Position numbers and translations under genes: made by a program
Shown here: piece by piece, positions 47,137 through 56,825 of the stretch
Position numbering within the stretch: position 1 is the first letter of the stretch
Layout of the letters: each line of letters begins with the position of its first letter
From: Thermoplasma volcanium GSS1
GTDB lineage: Archaea > Thermoplasmatota > Thermoplasmata > Thermoplasmatales > Thermoplasmataceae
Reading direction: 5' to 3'
Length of the DNA stretch: 64,000 nt
Assembly: GCF_000011185.1 (NCBI RefSeq)
Contig: NC_002689.2
Span: 930,001-994,000 of the forward strand
The notes under the pieces: model-generated
Databases searched by the model: none
The model's input: the letters and a program-made list of their open reading frames with translations, nothing else
Told to the model about the DNA's origin: nothing

Positions 47137-47290
47137 TAAGAATTCGTTTTAGTGATTCAACACATTGGCCCTAGGCGAATTTACGGACAAGTTTAAGCAT
47201 CCTTAGGGATTGATTTATGGCTGGTTGGCAAACAAAAGTGTCTCGAAGAATAAATTCGGATAATTTCCGGGATTTATCATTAGAGGTGTA

Positions 47291-47893
47291 TCAGAAAAAG
47301 TCAGTAAGTGATTTATAAGCAGGAATTGAATCTTCTCTCTTCAATACGATCATTGTCTCGTTTGAGCATGATATGAGCTGTATAATGTTTATGCCCATAG
47401 AATATACACGCTCCACAACATTCAACGCAAACCCTGGGGTGCTAACTATCTCAGGAGGAGAAAAGATGTGGATTAAGCTCACGTCCCTCTGTACCTGAAC
47501 GTCTTTTGGTACTGTTTTTGTTCTCGATTCATCGATAATGTATACCACAGAATCAGTTAAAAAAGTAGCCGATAAATAATCTACATCTACCTTATGCCTC
47601 GAGGTTATGACTGTTACCTTGTCCTGCAGAACAATTTTACTTTTTCTGAGAAGATCATCGGTATATTTTCGATAGTCTTTGAACCCGGCTTGCTGCAACA
47701 GCTTCTGAAGGGAGGCCCTGACAGATAGGGGATTCAGATTCGTGTACTTTTCGCTTATCATCTTTGCAAGTGCGTTAAGATTAAGAAGCCCGTCCCTAAA
47801 GGTGAGGTAAACTTCAGGCCTCAATGAAACGTACTCTAAGACCTTCCTTTCAACGTCGCCTTTGCCACTTCTTTTCATAATCTCAGAAATCAT
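47291..47893 (-). CDS. Winged-helix plus ACT-domain protein (probable amino-acid-responsive regulator)
   Basis: A 200-residue protein. The N-terminal half (VERKVLEYVSLRPEVYLTFR, ALAKMISEKY, PLSVRASLQKLLQQAGFKD) looks like a winged helix-turn-helix. The C-terminal 60 residues form an ACT-like domain: VSLIHIFSPPEIVSTPGFAL, VVERVYSMGINIIQLISCSN, ETMIVLK. ACT domains bind amino acids. It is divergently transcribed from argG-argH with a 107-base spacer, so I infer that it may control arginine biosynthesis in response to an amino acid. The TATA-like AATTTATG sits about 25 bases upstream. The match to known aspartate-kinase-type ACT modules is by eye and the DNA-binding role is untested. Confidence 0.65.
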   Translation of the reverse strand: MISEIMKRSGKGDVERKVLEYVSLRPEVYLTFRDGLLNLNALAKMISEKYTNLNPLSVRASLQKLLQQAGFKDYRKYTDDLLRKSKIVLQDKVTVITSRHKVDVDYLSATFLTDSVVYIIDESRTKTVPKDVQVQRDVSLIHIFSPPEIVSTPGFALNVVERVYSMGINIIQLISCSNETMIVLKREDSIPAYKSLTDFF

Positions 47894-48000
47894 AAACTAA
47901 TATTAATTCTTCGCACATAAATTGAAAAATTATGATTAAGTCTACTGATATATGATATTTTACAAAAGATTAGATATAATCGATAAATATCAAACGGTTA

Positions 48001-49194
48001 ATGAAAGAATTACTCCTTTTGTATTCAGGAGGATTAGACACATCAGTGATGATCAAGTGGATGAACGAAAATCTAGGCTACGACGTATCAACCCTTACCC
48101 TGGACATAGGTAATAACGACCTCAAATCCATAAGAGAAAAGGCGGAGGCCATAGGTGCAGTAGAAACATTCGTAGAAGATGTTTAACAAGAATTTTCATA
48201 CGAATACATTTCTAAATCAATCCTCGCTAACGGAAGTTACGAAGGCTACCCGTTATCTACAGCGCTGGCAAGGCCGCTTATGGCAAAGAAGGCTGTTGAA
48301 CTTGCTGAAAAACATGGTTTTGAGGCCATAGCACATGGATCAACAGGTAGAGGCAATGATCAGGTAAGATTCGAACTTGGAATAAAGGCACTAAACCCAA
48401 GCTTAGAGATGCTTGCCCCAGTGAGAGACTGGAACATGCTGCGATCCGAAGAAATAGAATATGCAAAGAAAAATAATATTATAGTACCATCAGACGGCAA
48501 GTATTCAGTTGATGAAAACCTGTGGGGCAGATCCATAGAGGGATCGGAAATTGAGAACATGTCCTTGCCTGTACCAGAAGATGCCTATGAGTGGCTCGTA
48601 CCGCCCTGGGAAGCCGGTCCTGGCGAAGTTATAAAACTTGAGTTTAGCAATGGCCTGCCCGTGGCAATTAACGACAGTGATTTTGAATTACAGAATTTGA
48701 TAGCCAATTTAAATATAATAGGTGGCAGGAATTCAATAGGGCTTATAGATCACGTTGAGGATAGGATAACTGGAATAAAGAGCCGTGAAGTTTATGAATG
48801 CCCTGCCGCAGAGATAATAACGTATGCGCATGGATACTTGGAATCTCTCATATTAAACAAGCATGAAATTTCTATAAAATCGTTCTTAGATTCAAAATTT
48901 TCACAATTTGTCTACAACGGGCTCTGGTATGATCCTGCTATGAAACCATTGATAGCCGGAGAGGAGATCTTGAACAGCGAGATAAATGGATCAATATCTC
49001 TTAAATTATATAAGGGGAAAATTTACTTCAACGGATCCAAAGGAGCAAACTTTAGCTACAACAGTAATGTAGCCAATTATAGCACGTATGAGTTTGATCA
49101 GAAATCCTCAAAGGGCTTCATAGACATATTCAAAAATGATACCGTATACTCCATTCTTGCTAGGCAAAAGGCAAAGGAGGAGGCTTTAAGTTGA
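48001..49194 (+). pseudogene. argG: Argininosuccinate synthase with one in-frame TAA
   Basis: The whole gene is present: 397 codons in a single frame, from the PP-loop start LLLYSGGLDTSVMIKWMNEN to IDIFKNDTVYSILARQKAKEEALS. The only defect is TAA at 48184-48186 after VEDV; the next residues, QEFSYEYISKSILANGSYEG, continue without a frameshift and match the family, as do HGFEAIAHGSTGRGNDQVRF and DENLWGRSIEG. The natural codon was probably AAA, GAA or CAA. As written, the strain cannot make a full-length enzyme, so arginine synthesis would fail unless the stop is read through or is a sequencing error. The TATA-like GATATAAT lies about 25 bases upstream of the ATG. It overlaps argH by four bases. 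Confidence 0.88.
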
Positions 49195-50504
49195 AGATAT
49201 GGCAAGGCGGGGCAGCAAAACCCTCGGAATATGATCCGATGGAATACCTGGTCAAATTAGATGTTTCAGCTGATACAATACTCGAAAAGTACGAAATAAT
49301 CAACTTGATGGCCTATCATTATGAATTAATAAAAATTGGCATCATAAACGAAGAAGATGGCAAATGCTTACTAAATGCTTTAATAAAAGCCTACGAGGGA
49401 AAAATAACGATAGATGTAAAGGATGAAGATGTGCATACTGCAATTGAAAATTGGGTAAAGGGCCTATGCCCCAAAAATTGGGAGAATCTAAGGCTATTCC
49501 TGTCAAGGAATGAACAAGTCCACGCAGACATGATACTTTATCTGTTGGATTCATTCTATAAGATGAATAAAATATTCCAGTCATGCATAGAAAAGACAAT
49601 AGGGGTAAATGGCGAAGGCTATCTACCAGGGTATACCCATTTCCAGCAGGCGATGCCGTTTACTTTCAAAAGTTTTATGAATTCGGTGTTACTGCTTCTG
49701 GAAAGAAATATTTTGAACGTTCATGATTTTTTCCAAAAGATCAGGATAAACGTATATGGATATGGTTCAGGATATGGTTCTCCAATTTCTGCCAAATTTG
49801 ATAAGATGGGTGAATTATTGGGTCTAAGATATGATCATAAGAACCCCATATTCTTATCTTCATTGTATCCTCAAACCCTTCTTGAAGCTTCCCAACTCAT
49901 CGTTACCATAATGATGCCCCTTTCAAGGTTGTCATCAGACACAATAAATTACTATTCAAGAGGAATAATGGACATACCAGACGAATTCACAACTGGCAGT
50001 TCTCTAATGCCAAACAAGAGAAATCCGGATTATCTTGAGATGATCCAAGGTTTAGCAGCTGAATCTGTCGGTGTATCATCTTCAATAGCTTCAATAGCCC
50101 TGAATAAACAAATTGGCTATCATAGAGATTTTCAGATTGCAAAAGATTCCATCGTGTTTCTGATTGAGAAGCTAATAGCGCACCTGGATCACTTGCCGGA
50201 CCTTTTAGGCCGTATTGAGTTTTTTAAGGAAGCATCGGAACGTGCTGTAGAAAATTCTTCATATGCAACCATGAATGCGTGGAATGCCTTCTTTAAAGGA
50301 ACGAGATGGAAGGAGGCATACGCTCGCATCGGGAATATGGTAAGGGAAAACAACGAACTTGAGAAGGTAGATTTCGAGACCCCTACTGATAATCTGGATA
50401 TCGCTAACACAAGAAGGATAATATATGAAGAAAAATATATTGTGGATAGTTTTCTATCGGTTCCGGAGAGATTGAAAAACTTGATCAGGATTACCGAATC
50501 TTAA
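49191..50504 (+). CDS. argH: Argininosuccinate lyase
   Basis: A 437-residue lyase that releases arginine and fumarate from argininosuccinate. It shows the N-terminal MKIWQGGAAKPSEYD, the DEDVHTAIENW motif, YTHFQQAMP, the YGSGYGSPI segment, and the signature GSSLMPNKRNPDYLE (residues about 268-282), which carries the catalytic serine loop. The reading frame is intact. It starts with TTG at 49191, overlapping the argG stop (TTGA), after a GGAGGAGG ribosome binding site. Its 3' end overlaps the convergent lactonase-like gene by 14 bases. Intact here although argG upstream is interrupted. Confidence 0.95.
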   Translation: MKIWQGGAAKPSEYDPMEYLVKLDVSADTILEKYEIINLMAYHYELIKIGIINEEDGKCLLNALIKAYEGKITIDVKDEDVHTAIENWVKGLCPKNWENLRLFLSRNEQVHADMILYLLDSFYKMNKIFQSCIEKTIGVNGEGYLPGYTHFQQAMPFTFKSFMNSVLLLLERNILNVHDFFQKIRINVYGYGSGYGSPISAKFDKMGELLGLRYDHKNPIFLSSLYPQTLLEASQLIVTIMMPLSRLSSDTINYYSRGIMDIPDEFTTGSSLMPNKRNPDYLEMIQGLAAESVGVSSSIASIALNKQIGYHRDFQIAKDSIVFLIEKLIAHLDHLPDLLGRIEFFKEASERAVENSSYATMNAWNAFFKGTRWKEAYARIGNMVRENNELEKVDFETPTDNLDIANTRRIIYEEKYIVDSFLSVPERLKNLIRITES

Positions 50505-51339
50505 ACACGAAAGTAGGCGTTCCTTTGTACTGTGTTTCTAATTCAAACAAGGAACCCCCTAAATCCTCCGGATCGCCACTTGATGCTGATGATACGTAGA
50601 GTGTGTTTAAGCCTTTTCCTGCGAAGACTGCTGATGTTATGTTTTTAGCAGGCAGGTCATATTCATCTATCTTTCTCTTCCTCTCTGGATCCCAAACCGA
50701 TAATTTCGATCCACCCCAATGGGCAACGAAGAGATTTCCGTCTGAGTCTATCGTCATGCCATCCGGTGATCCCTGCTCTTCTTTAAAATCCACTGCTATA
50801 TCCTTCGATATTATGTTCATTTCAGCATCGAAGGAATATGCCCTAACTTTCCTTGTTGGCGTATCGATATGGTAAAAGATCCGCCTTCTTGTATCCCAAG
50901 CTATGCCGTTCGATATCGTCAAGTTACTGAGAAGCCTTCTTACTCCTTTGCCGTTGAACACGTAAAGCGAGCCGATTGGCCTTGATTCCTTCAAATCCAT
51001 TGTTCCAGCTACGTATCTACCTTCTGGATCAGCCTTTCCATCATTGAACCTAGTTTCATTGCTCTCATCTTTGAGTTCGAAAAGAAGGGTGTGATTTGCC
51101 TGATCGTCTATTGAATAGAATCCATGACCTATAGTTGCAGCCATCAGATCTATGTTTGTCGGTACTATAGACGATATCATGCCTACCGATTCAAAGTTGT
51201 ATATGCTGCCATCGTTTAGATCCAGGTAGTGAAACTTCTTGCCTGTTATATCTATCCAGTACACTCTATTTCTTTTCGAATCATAGGTCGGGCCTTCCCC
51301 GAGCTGATCGATCTTCTTTGCTATAATTTTCATGTCCAT
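50491..51339 (-). CDS. SMP-30/gluconolactonase-like protein
   Basis: A 282-residue six-bladed beta-propeller of the SMP-30/regucalcin/gluconolactonase family. Motifs: LGEGPTYDSKRNRVYWIDI near the start, the metal-binding IVPTN, RFNDGKADPEGRYVAGTMD (Asn-Asp-Gly and Asp residues for the metal), NLTISNGIAWD and DEEQGSPDGMTIDSDGNLFV-like segments. It probably hydrolyses a sugar lactone; in Thermoplasma, gluconolactone in the non-phosphorylative Entner-Doudoroff pathway would be a natural substrate, which is inference from known physiology. Convergent with argH. Confidence 0.85.
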   Translation of the reverse strand: MDMKIIAKKIDQLGEGPTYDSKRNRVYWIDITGKKFHYLDLNDGSIYNFESVGMISSIVPTNIDLMAATIGHGFYSIDDQANHTLLFELKDESNETRFNDGKADPEGRYVAGTMDLKESRPIGSLYVFNGKGVRRLLSNLTISNGIAWDTRRRIFYHIDTPTRKVRAYSFDAEMNIISKDIAVDFKEEQGSPDGMTIDSDGNLFVAHWGGSKLSVWDPERKRKIDEYDLPAKNITSAVFAGKGLNTLYVSSASSGDPEDLGGSLFELETQYKGTPTFVFKIR

Positions 51340-51500
51340 AATTTAAGATATCGCTTTCTCCCTAAATCATTTGGGGTACTAATCTGAACTCATAGATATT
51401 AAATGGATAGAGCATAGTTTCAAACCAATGGAAAACGCAATCGGTATTTCATTAGAATGAGCCTTGATCATTATTTTATAGGTAAAGTACATTAAACGGC

Positions 51501-52439
51501 ATGCAGACTCACGTTGAGACCTTTACAGTACCAATTGCGATCAGGGCGCTCAAGACAGCAAATATTTATCGAGTTCCTTCAGACAAGGGATATATTTTAA
51601 TCGATACAGGAATGTCAGGCGATTCCGTCGATCAAATAGTAAAGGAATCAAATGATATTCAGGCTGTTTTTTTGACACACCTCCACATAGATCATGTCGG
51701 GGGTGCACTAAGAATACACGAAGAGTTAGGAGTGCCTGTTTATATGAACTCAAAAGATATAAATCTCATAAGGCAGGTAGCAAATGATAAGGAGGCCTAC
51801 ATTAAAAAATATGTTGATATATTCCGTGGAAATGGAGTTCCTTTAAGCATGCAGGAAGATCTAATACACATGCATCCGGTCATAAATTTCTATGAATACT
51901 ACTCTAAACTTGGTTTCCTGCAGGACATCAGCAATCTAAAATTAAAGGAATTGAAGTTCGTACCGGTACCAGGGCATTCTCCGGGTTCGACCGCCGTAAT
52001 TACGGAAGACGGATACATGATGTTTTCCGGGGATCACATATTAGAGAGAATAACGCCAAATATTAGTGTATATGGAGAGGAAGATGATCTTGGAAATTAC
52101 CTAAAAAGCCTTGAACTTGTCAAGAAATTATCGCCGAAGATCATATTCCCAGGGCACGGATCGAGAATAGATGATCCGCTAAAAAGGATATCTGAAATAG
52201 AAGAACACCACGCTGAGAGGATAAGAGCAATCGCACAAGCCCTCAACGAAAGTAAAACTGCCTTCGAAATCGCTGAGTCCATTCCTTGGAGCAAGGGGAG
52301 AAAAATGGATACTATGAACTTTATGGAGAAGAATTTCGCAATACTTGAGACTATTTCTCACCTTCGCCATATGGAAGCTATAGGGATGGTAGATTCTAAA
52401 GATGAAAATGGTATCATAAAATATCGCATCATAAAATAA
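51501..52439 (+). CDS. Metallo-beta-lactamase-fold hydrolase
   Basis: A 312-residue MBL-fold protein. The zinc site is FLTHLHIDHVGGA (His60, His62, Asp64, His65), followed by VPVPGHSPGSTAVI, MFSGDHILE and IIFPGHGSRI. The C-terminal 80 residues contain a winged-helix-like region (HHAERIRAIAQALNESKTAF, FAILETISHLRHMEAIGMVD), a combination found in archaeal MBL hydrolases of unknown substrate. TATA-like TTTTATAG lies about 24 bases upstream of the ATG. It is 46 bases before trpB2 but they appear to have separate promoters. Confidence 0.85.
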   Translation: MQTHVETFTVPIAIRALKTANIYRVPSDKGYILIDTGMSGDSVDQIVKESNDIQAVFLTHLHIDHVGGALRIHEELGVPVYMNSKDINLIRQVANDKEAYIKKYVDIFRGNGVPLSMQEDLIHMHPVINFYEYYSKLGFLQDISNLKLKELKFVPVPGHSPGSTAVITEDGYMMFSGDHILERITPNISVYGEEDDLGNYLKSLELVKKLSPKIIFPGHGSRIDDPLKRISEIEEHHAERIRAIAQALNESKTAFEIAESIPWSKGRKMDTMNFMEKNFAILETISHLRHMEAIGMVDSKDENGIIKYRIIK

Positions 52440-52460
52440 AAGCATAACGCATATATTTAA

Positions 52461-53765
<1,305 letters not shown>

Positions 53766-53804
53766 TCAATATTGATTAGGATTAATTTTTAATACAATGT
53801 AAAA

Positions 53805-53819
53805 CTACAACTTTTGTAG
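53805..53819. other. Perfect hairpin in intergenic DNA
   Basis: CTACAA (53805-53810) and TTGTAG (53814-53819) form a perfect hairpin with a 3-base loop between trpB2 and the tetraether-synthase-like gene. It is 40 bases after the trpB2 stop. It may be a weak terminator or a regulator site; without expression data I cannot decide. Confidence 0.3.
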
Positions 53820-53980
53820 CTGAATTATAAAAAACATATCTTTTTCTAAGTCCTATGTACATCAGAAAAGTTAATATATTTGTAAAATCAACCGCTACTA
53901 TCGTTTTTAGGTTATTAGCTGATTTGAAAACAAAACAATTTTAATAGGGGATACTTTTATAGTGTTGGTGAATTGAAGAG

Positions 53981-55801
53981 ATGCTTTCAGTTGAAAAGGA
54001 AAAATACCCTAACATTAGGTTCGCCAGTGATTTTGAAATAAGCGAGAATGCTCCATTTAAGACGGTCGATGAGTTTGTTAAGGAAATGGGCCACCTCATA
54101 AACGAAGACATGCTTGTTATAAGAGTAACAGAAAGCCTCTGCCCTGGCTGCGTCGATGAAGAGAAATTCGACCAGATGAGGATCCCAGCAATAGTATACG
54201 AAGAAGGCGGAGATGTAAAGTTAATAAAAGAATGCCCAGAGCACGGGATAACCACAGAGAAGTATTGGGAAGACTATGAGATGTTTGAGGAGGCAAAGAA
54301 ATGGCAGGATCCAGGTATAAAACTTATGAATCCTAACGTTGCCTACTATGCTTCCAAGATTGTTTGCCCGACTCACTGCGGGCTCTGCGTCAAACACAAA
54401 TCGCATACTGGATTGGGCAATATAGTAGTCACGAATAGGTGCGATCTGTCATGCTGGTACTGTTTCTTCTATGCTAAAGAGAATGAGCCAATATACGAAC
54501 CGACACAGGATCAGATAAGGATGATGCTCCGCCGCATGAAGAATGAAAAGCCAGTCGGGGCAAACGCAGTGCAGATAACTGGTGGAGAGCCCACAATGAG
54601 AGACGATATCATAGACATAGTAAGAATAGCGAGGGAAGAAGGTTACGATCACGTACAGTTAAACACCAATAGCGTAAGGGCAGCGTTTGACCCAGACTTT
54701 GTTAGGAAGGTAAGGGAAGCTGGATCAAACGTTATATATACTAGCTTTGATGGTCCAACACCAAGGTCAAACCCAAAGAACTTCTGGGAAATACCTGATG
54801 CACTAGAAAATTACAAGAAGGCACCGCTTGGGGTAGTGCTAGTTCCTACTGTGATAGGCGGGGTCAACGATATGTATCTGGGGGATATCATAAGGTTCGG
54901 ATTATCGAACATAGACGTGGTCCGTGCAGTAAACTTCCAGCCTGTCAGCCTGGTAGGAAGGATGCCAGACAGGGCCAGAGCGAAGCAGAGGATAACGATT
55001 CCGGGAGCAATAAAGAAAATAGAACAGCAGACCGATGGTCTCATAGGTAGGGAAGATTTCTTCACTGTACCGTCTTCAGCAGCTGTATCTAACTTCGTTG
55101 CTGCACTTAAGGGCAGACCGACATACAAACTATCAATCCACTATGCGTGCGGTATGGGAACATACCTGTTCAAGGATGACGAAAAGGTAATACCCGTAAC
55201 TAGGTTCGTAGATGTGAAGGGTATGTTCGAGTATATACAGAATCTTGCTGATGAGATAGAAGATTCTACATTTAAGAGCCTCAAGAAAGTGGAGACTACC
55301 ACAAGGCTGCTCTACAACCTCAAGAAATTCGTAGATTATGAAAAAGCTCCAAAGGACTTCAAGTTGAAGGACATGGTTTATAATGCATTTACAGAAGGGG
55401 ACTATCATGGGCTTAAGGCTTTCCACTACAAATCCATGTTCATAGGCTTCATGCACTTCCAGGATCCGTACACATACGATGTAGATAGGGTAGAGAGATG
55501 CGATATCCACTATGCGATGCCTGATGGCAGAGTTATACCATTCTGTGCATTCAACGTTATACCAGAGCTATACAGGGACTCAACACAGAGGAAATACTCG
55601 ATACCTGCAAAAGTATACGAAGAAAAGACAGGAAGGAGCCTTAAGAAAGAGAAATACTTCAGGGAATACAGTATGGAGGATAAAAAGAGGATAATAGCCT
55701 TCTATGAGAGGAGCATCGGAAGGAAATTGACAGAAGAGGAGATAGGGCAGAAACTAGAGGATCCAATACCTGTTATTTCATCACAGAATCCAGATATGTG
55801 A
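53981..55801 (+). CDS. tes: Radical SAM tetraether lipid synthase-like protein
   Basis: A 606-residue radical SAM protein with the layout of tetraether synthases (Tes; the methanogen MJ0619/MA_1486 type). The N-terminal zone has ESLCPGCVDE (Cys54, Cys57) and ECPEHG (Cys85). Then come IVCPTHCGLC (Cys129, 133, 136), and the SAM cluster motif NRCDLSCWYCFFYA (Cys154, Cys158, Cys161). GGEPT and NTNSVRAA follow. The C-terminal part has RCDIHYAMPDGRVIPFC. This multi-cluster pattern fits an enzyme that couples phytanyl chains tail-to-tail to form tetraether (caldarchaeol) lipids, which dominate Thermoplasma membranes. A TATA-like ACTTTTATAG sits about 26 bases before the ATG. Function is inferred from family resemblance. 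Confidence 0.85.
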   Translation: MLSVEKEKYPNIRFASDFEISENAPFKTVDEFVKEMGHLINEDMLVIRVTESLCPGCVDEEKFDQMRIPAIVYEEGGDVKLIKECPEHGITTEKYWEDYEMFEEAKKWQDPGIKLMNPNVAYYASKIVCPTHCGLCVKHKSHTGLGNIVVTNRCDLSCWYCFFYAKENEPIYEPTQDQIRMMLRRMKNEKPVGANAVQITGGEPTMRDDIIDIVRIAREEGYDHVQLNTNSVRAAFDPDFVRKVREAGSNVIYTSFDGPTPRSNPKNFWEIPDALENYKKAPLGVVLVPTVIGGVNDMYLGDIIRFGLSNIDVVRAVNFQPVSLVGRMPDRARAKQRITIPGAIKKIEQQTDGLIGREDFFTVPSSAAVSNFVAALKGRPTYKLSIHYACGMGTYLFKDDEKVIPVTRFVDVKGMFEYIQNLADEIEDSTFKSLKKVETTTRLLYNLKKFVDYEKAPKDFKLKDMVYNAFTEGDYHGLKAFHYKSMFIGFMHFQDPYTYDVDRVERCDIHYAMPDGRVIPFCAFNVIPELYRDSTQRKYSIPAKVYEEKTGRSLKKEKYFREYSMEDKKRIIAFYERSIGRKLTEEEIGQKLEDPIPVISSQNPDM

Positions 55802-55805
55802 TGAA

Positions 55806-55823
55806 ACTTTTTTATCTTTTTTA
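55806..55823 (+). terminator. T-rich probable terminator after tes
   Basis: Directly after the tes stop, the sequence reads ACTTTTTTATCTTTTTTAA, two T-runs of six. Archaeal RNA polymerase terminates in T-rich stretches on the non-template strand, so this is a plausible terminator. It also lies upstream of the archease start and may act as its promoter's AT-rich element. Confidence 0.45.
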
Positions 55824-55838
55824 ATCATTAAGGTAATA

Positions 55839-56240
55839 TTGACATACGAAATTCTTGATCATGAAAGCGATATCGGTATAATGGTCTACGGAACCACCTA
55901 TGAAGAGTTGTTTTCTAACGCCGTATATGCCATGGCCGATCTTATTTTGGACGTGGGCAAGCTTAAGGAAAAAAGAAAAATGCATGAAATTATAAGAGGC
56001 AATACACCAGAGGATATAATGGTAAACCTCCTGTCCAGAGTCCTTTTTTACGTTGACACATATTATACTCTTTATTTCAGGGCCACATGCAAGTACGAGG
56101 ACAGTACTTTGGATGTATATCTCTACGGTTCGGAAATACCAGAAGAGGTAGAGTACAGGAACGTAATAAAGGCCGTTACGTACAGTGAAATAGCTGTTAA
56201 ACCCGAAGACGGTTTTGCAAGGGTTATATTCGATTTATAA
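55839..56240 (+). CDS. Archease
   Basis: A 133-residue archease, the small protein that speeds up the RNA ligase RtcB (tRNA splicing and RNA repair). It shows the conserved start TYEILDHESDIGIMVYGTTY (with the metal-binding Asp-His and Asp), FSNAVYAMADLILD, and the C-terminal IKAVTYSEIAVKPEDGFARV with the ending VIFDL. The length is typical. The start is TTG at 55839 after an AAGGT site 5 bases upstream. It follows tes closely, but no functional link is known. RtcB itself is not in the window. Confidence 0.92.
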   Translation: MTYEILDHESDIGIMVYGTTYEELFSNAVYAMADLILDVGKLKEKRKMHEIIRGNTPEDIMVNLLSRVLFYVDTYYTLYFRATCKYEDSTLDVYLYGSEIPEEVEYRNVIKAVTYSEIAVKPEDGFARVIFDL

Positions 56241-56345
56241 TTGCCTTGAGTTCTAAATTTCTTGCCAAGAATTGGATTTAACTTATTGCGGGAGGAATAG
56301 CGATATTTATTTGTCAATAATATTAGCAAAACACTTATCAATTCT

Positions 56346-56366
56346 ATATCGATATCGATTTCGATA
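56346..56366. promoter_or_regulatory. Tandem palindromes ahead of padR (probable operator)
   Basis: ATATCGATAT (56346-56355) is a perfect 10-base palindrome. TATCGA-TT-TCGATA (56353-56366) is a perfect inverted repeat overlapping it. Both lie just before the TTG start at 56370 of the PadR-type regulator gene. PadR proteins commonly repress their own promoter through inverted repeats, so this is a likely operator. Binding is untested. Confidence 0.5.
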
Positions 56367-56369
56367 ACG

Positions 56370-56825
56370 TTGTTTGACAAGTTCAATTTCGTAAAGAGGA
56401 GGGGGAATCTCAAGTATTGGATATTGTACCTCGTTTCTACCAAGCCGATGAATGGAGCCGAAGTTATGGATGAGATCGAAAGGCACAGCTTTGGGATGTG
56501 GAGGCCGTCACCAGGATCGGTTTATCCTGCTCTAGAACAACTAGAAGCTGACGGCTTAGTTATAAGAAACGAAGACGGGAGATACGCGGCCACTGAGCAA
56601 GGGAAGGAAGAGCTGGGGATAACGAGTGCAGAGTTTTCCAGATCTCCAAAAACTGTATCCGGCATAGTAGATGAAATAGAAAGCATGGTAATGTACCTCT
56701 CCGACGTCATGCCTGTTCAGCCCGAAGATTCCAAGCTGAATGTTACAAGGCTAGAAAATGTCGTTTCGAAGATCAATGAACTCATTTCCAAGTGGAGCGG
56801 TGAAAATGCCGATAATAAAAACTGA
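56370..56825 (+). CDS. PadR-family transcriptional regulator
   Basis: A 151-residue regulator. The winged helix covers residues 10-75: LKYWILYLVSTKPMNGAEVM, SVYPALEQLEADGLVIRNED, GRYAATEQGKEELG. The C-terminal region (IVDEIESMVMYLSDVMP) is a helical dimerisation segment. PadR proteins often repress adjacent exporter genes until a toxic ligand appears; here an ABC exporter pair follows. The start is TTG at 56370; an in-frame ATG would not include the conserved helix 1. It overlaps the ATPase gene by 20 bases. Confidence 0.88.
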   Translation: MFDKFNFVKRRGNLKYWILYLVSTKPMNGAEVMDEIERHSFGMWRPSPGSVYPALEQLEADGLVIRNEDGRYAATEQGKEELGITSAEFSRSPKTVSGIVDEIESMVMYLSDVMPVQPEDSKLNVTRLENVVSKINELISKWSGENADNKN

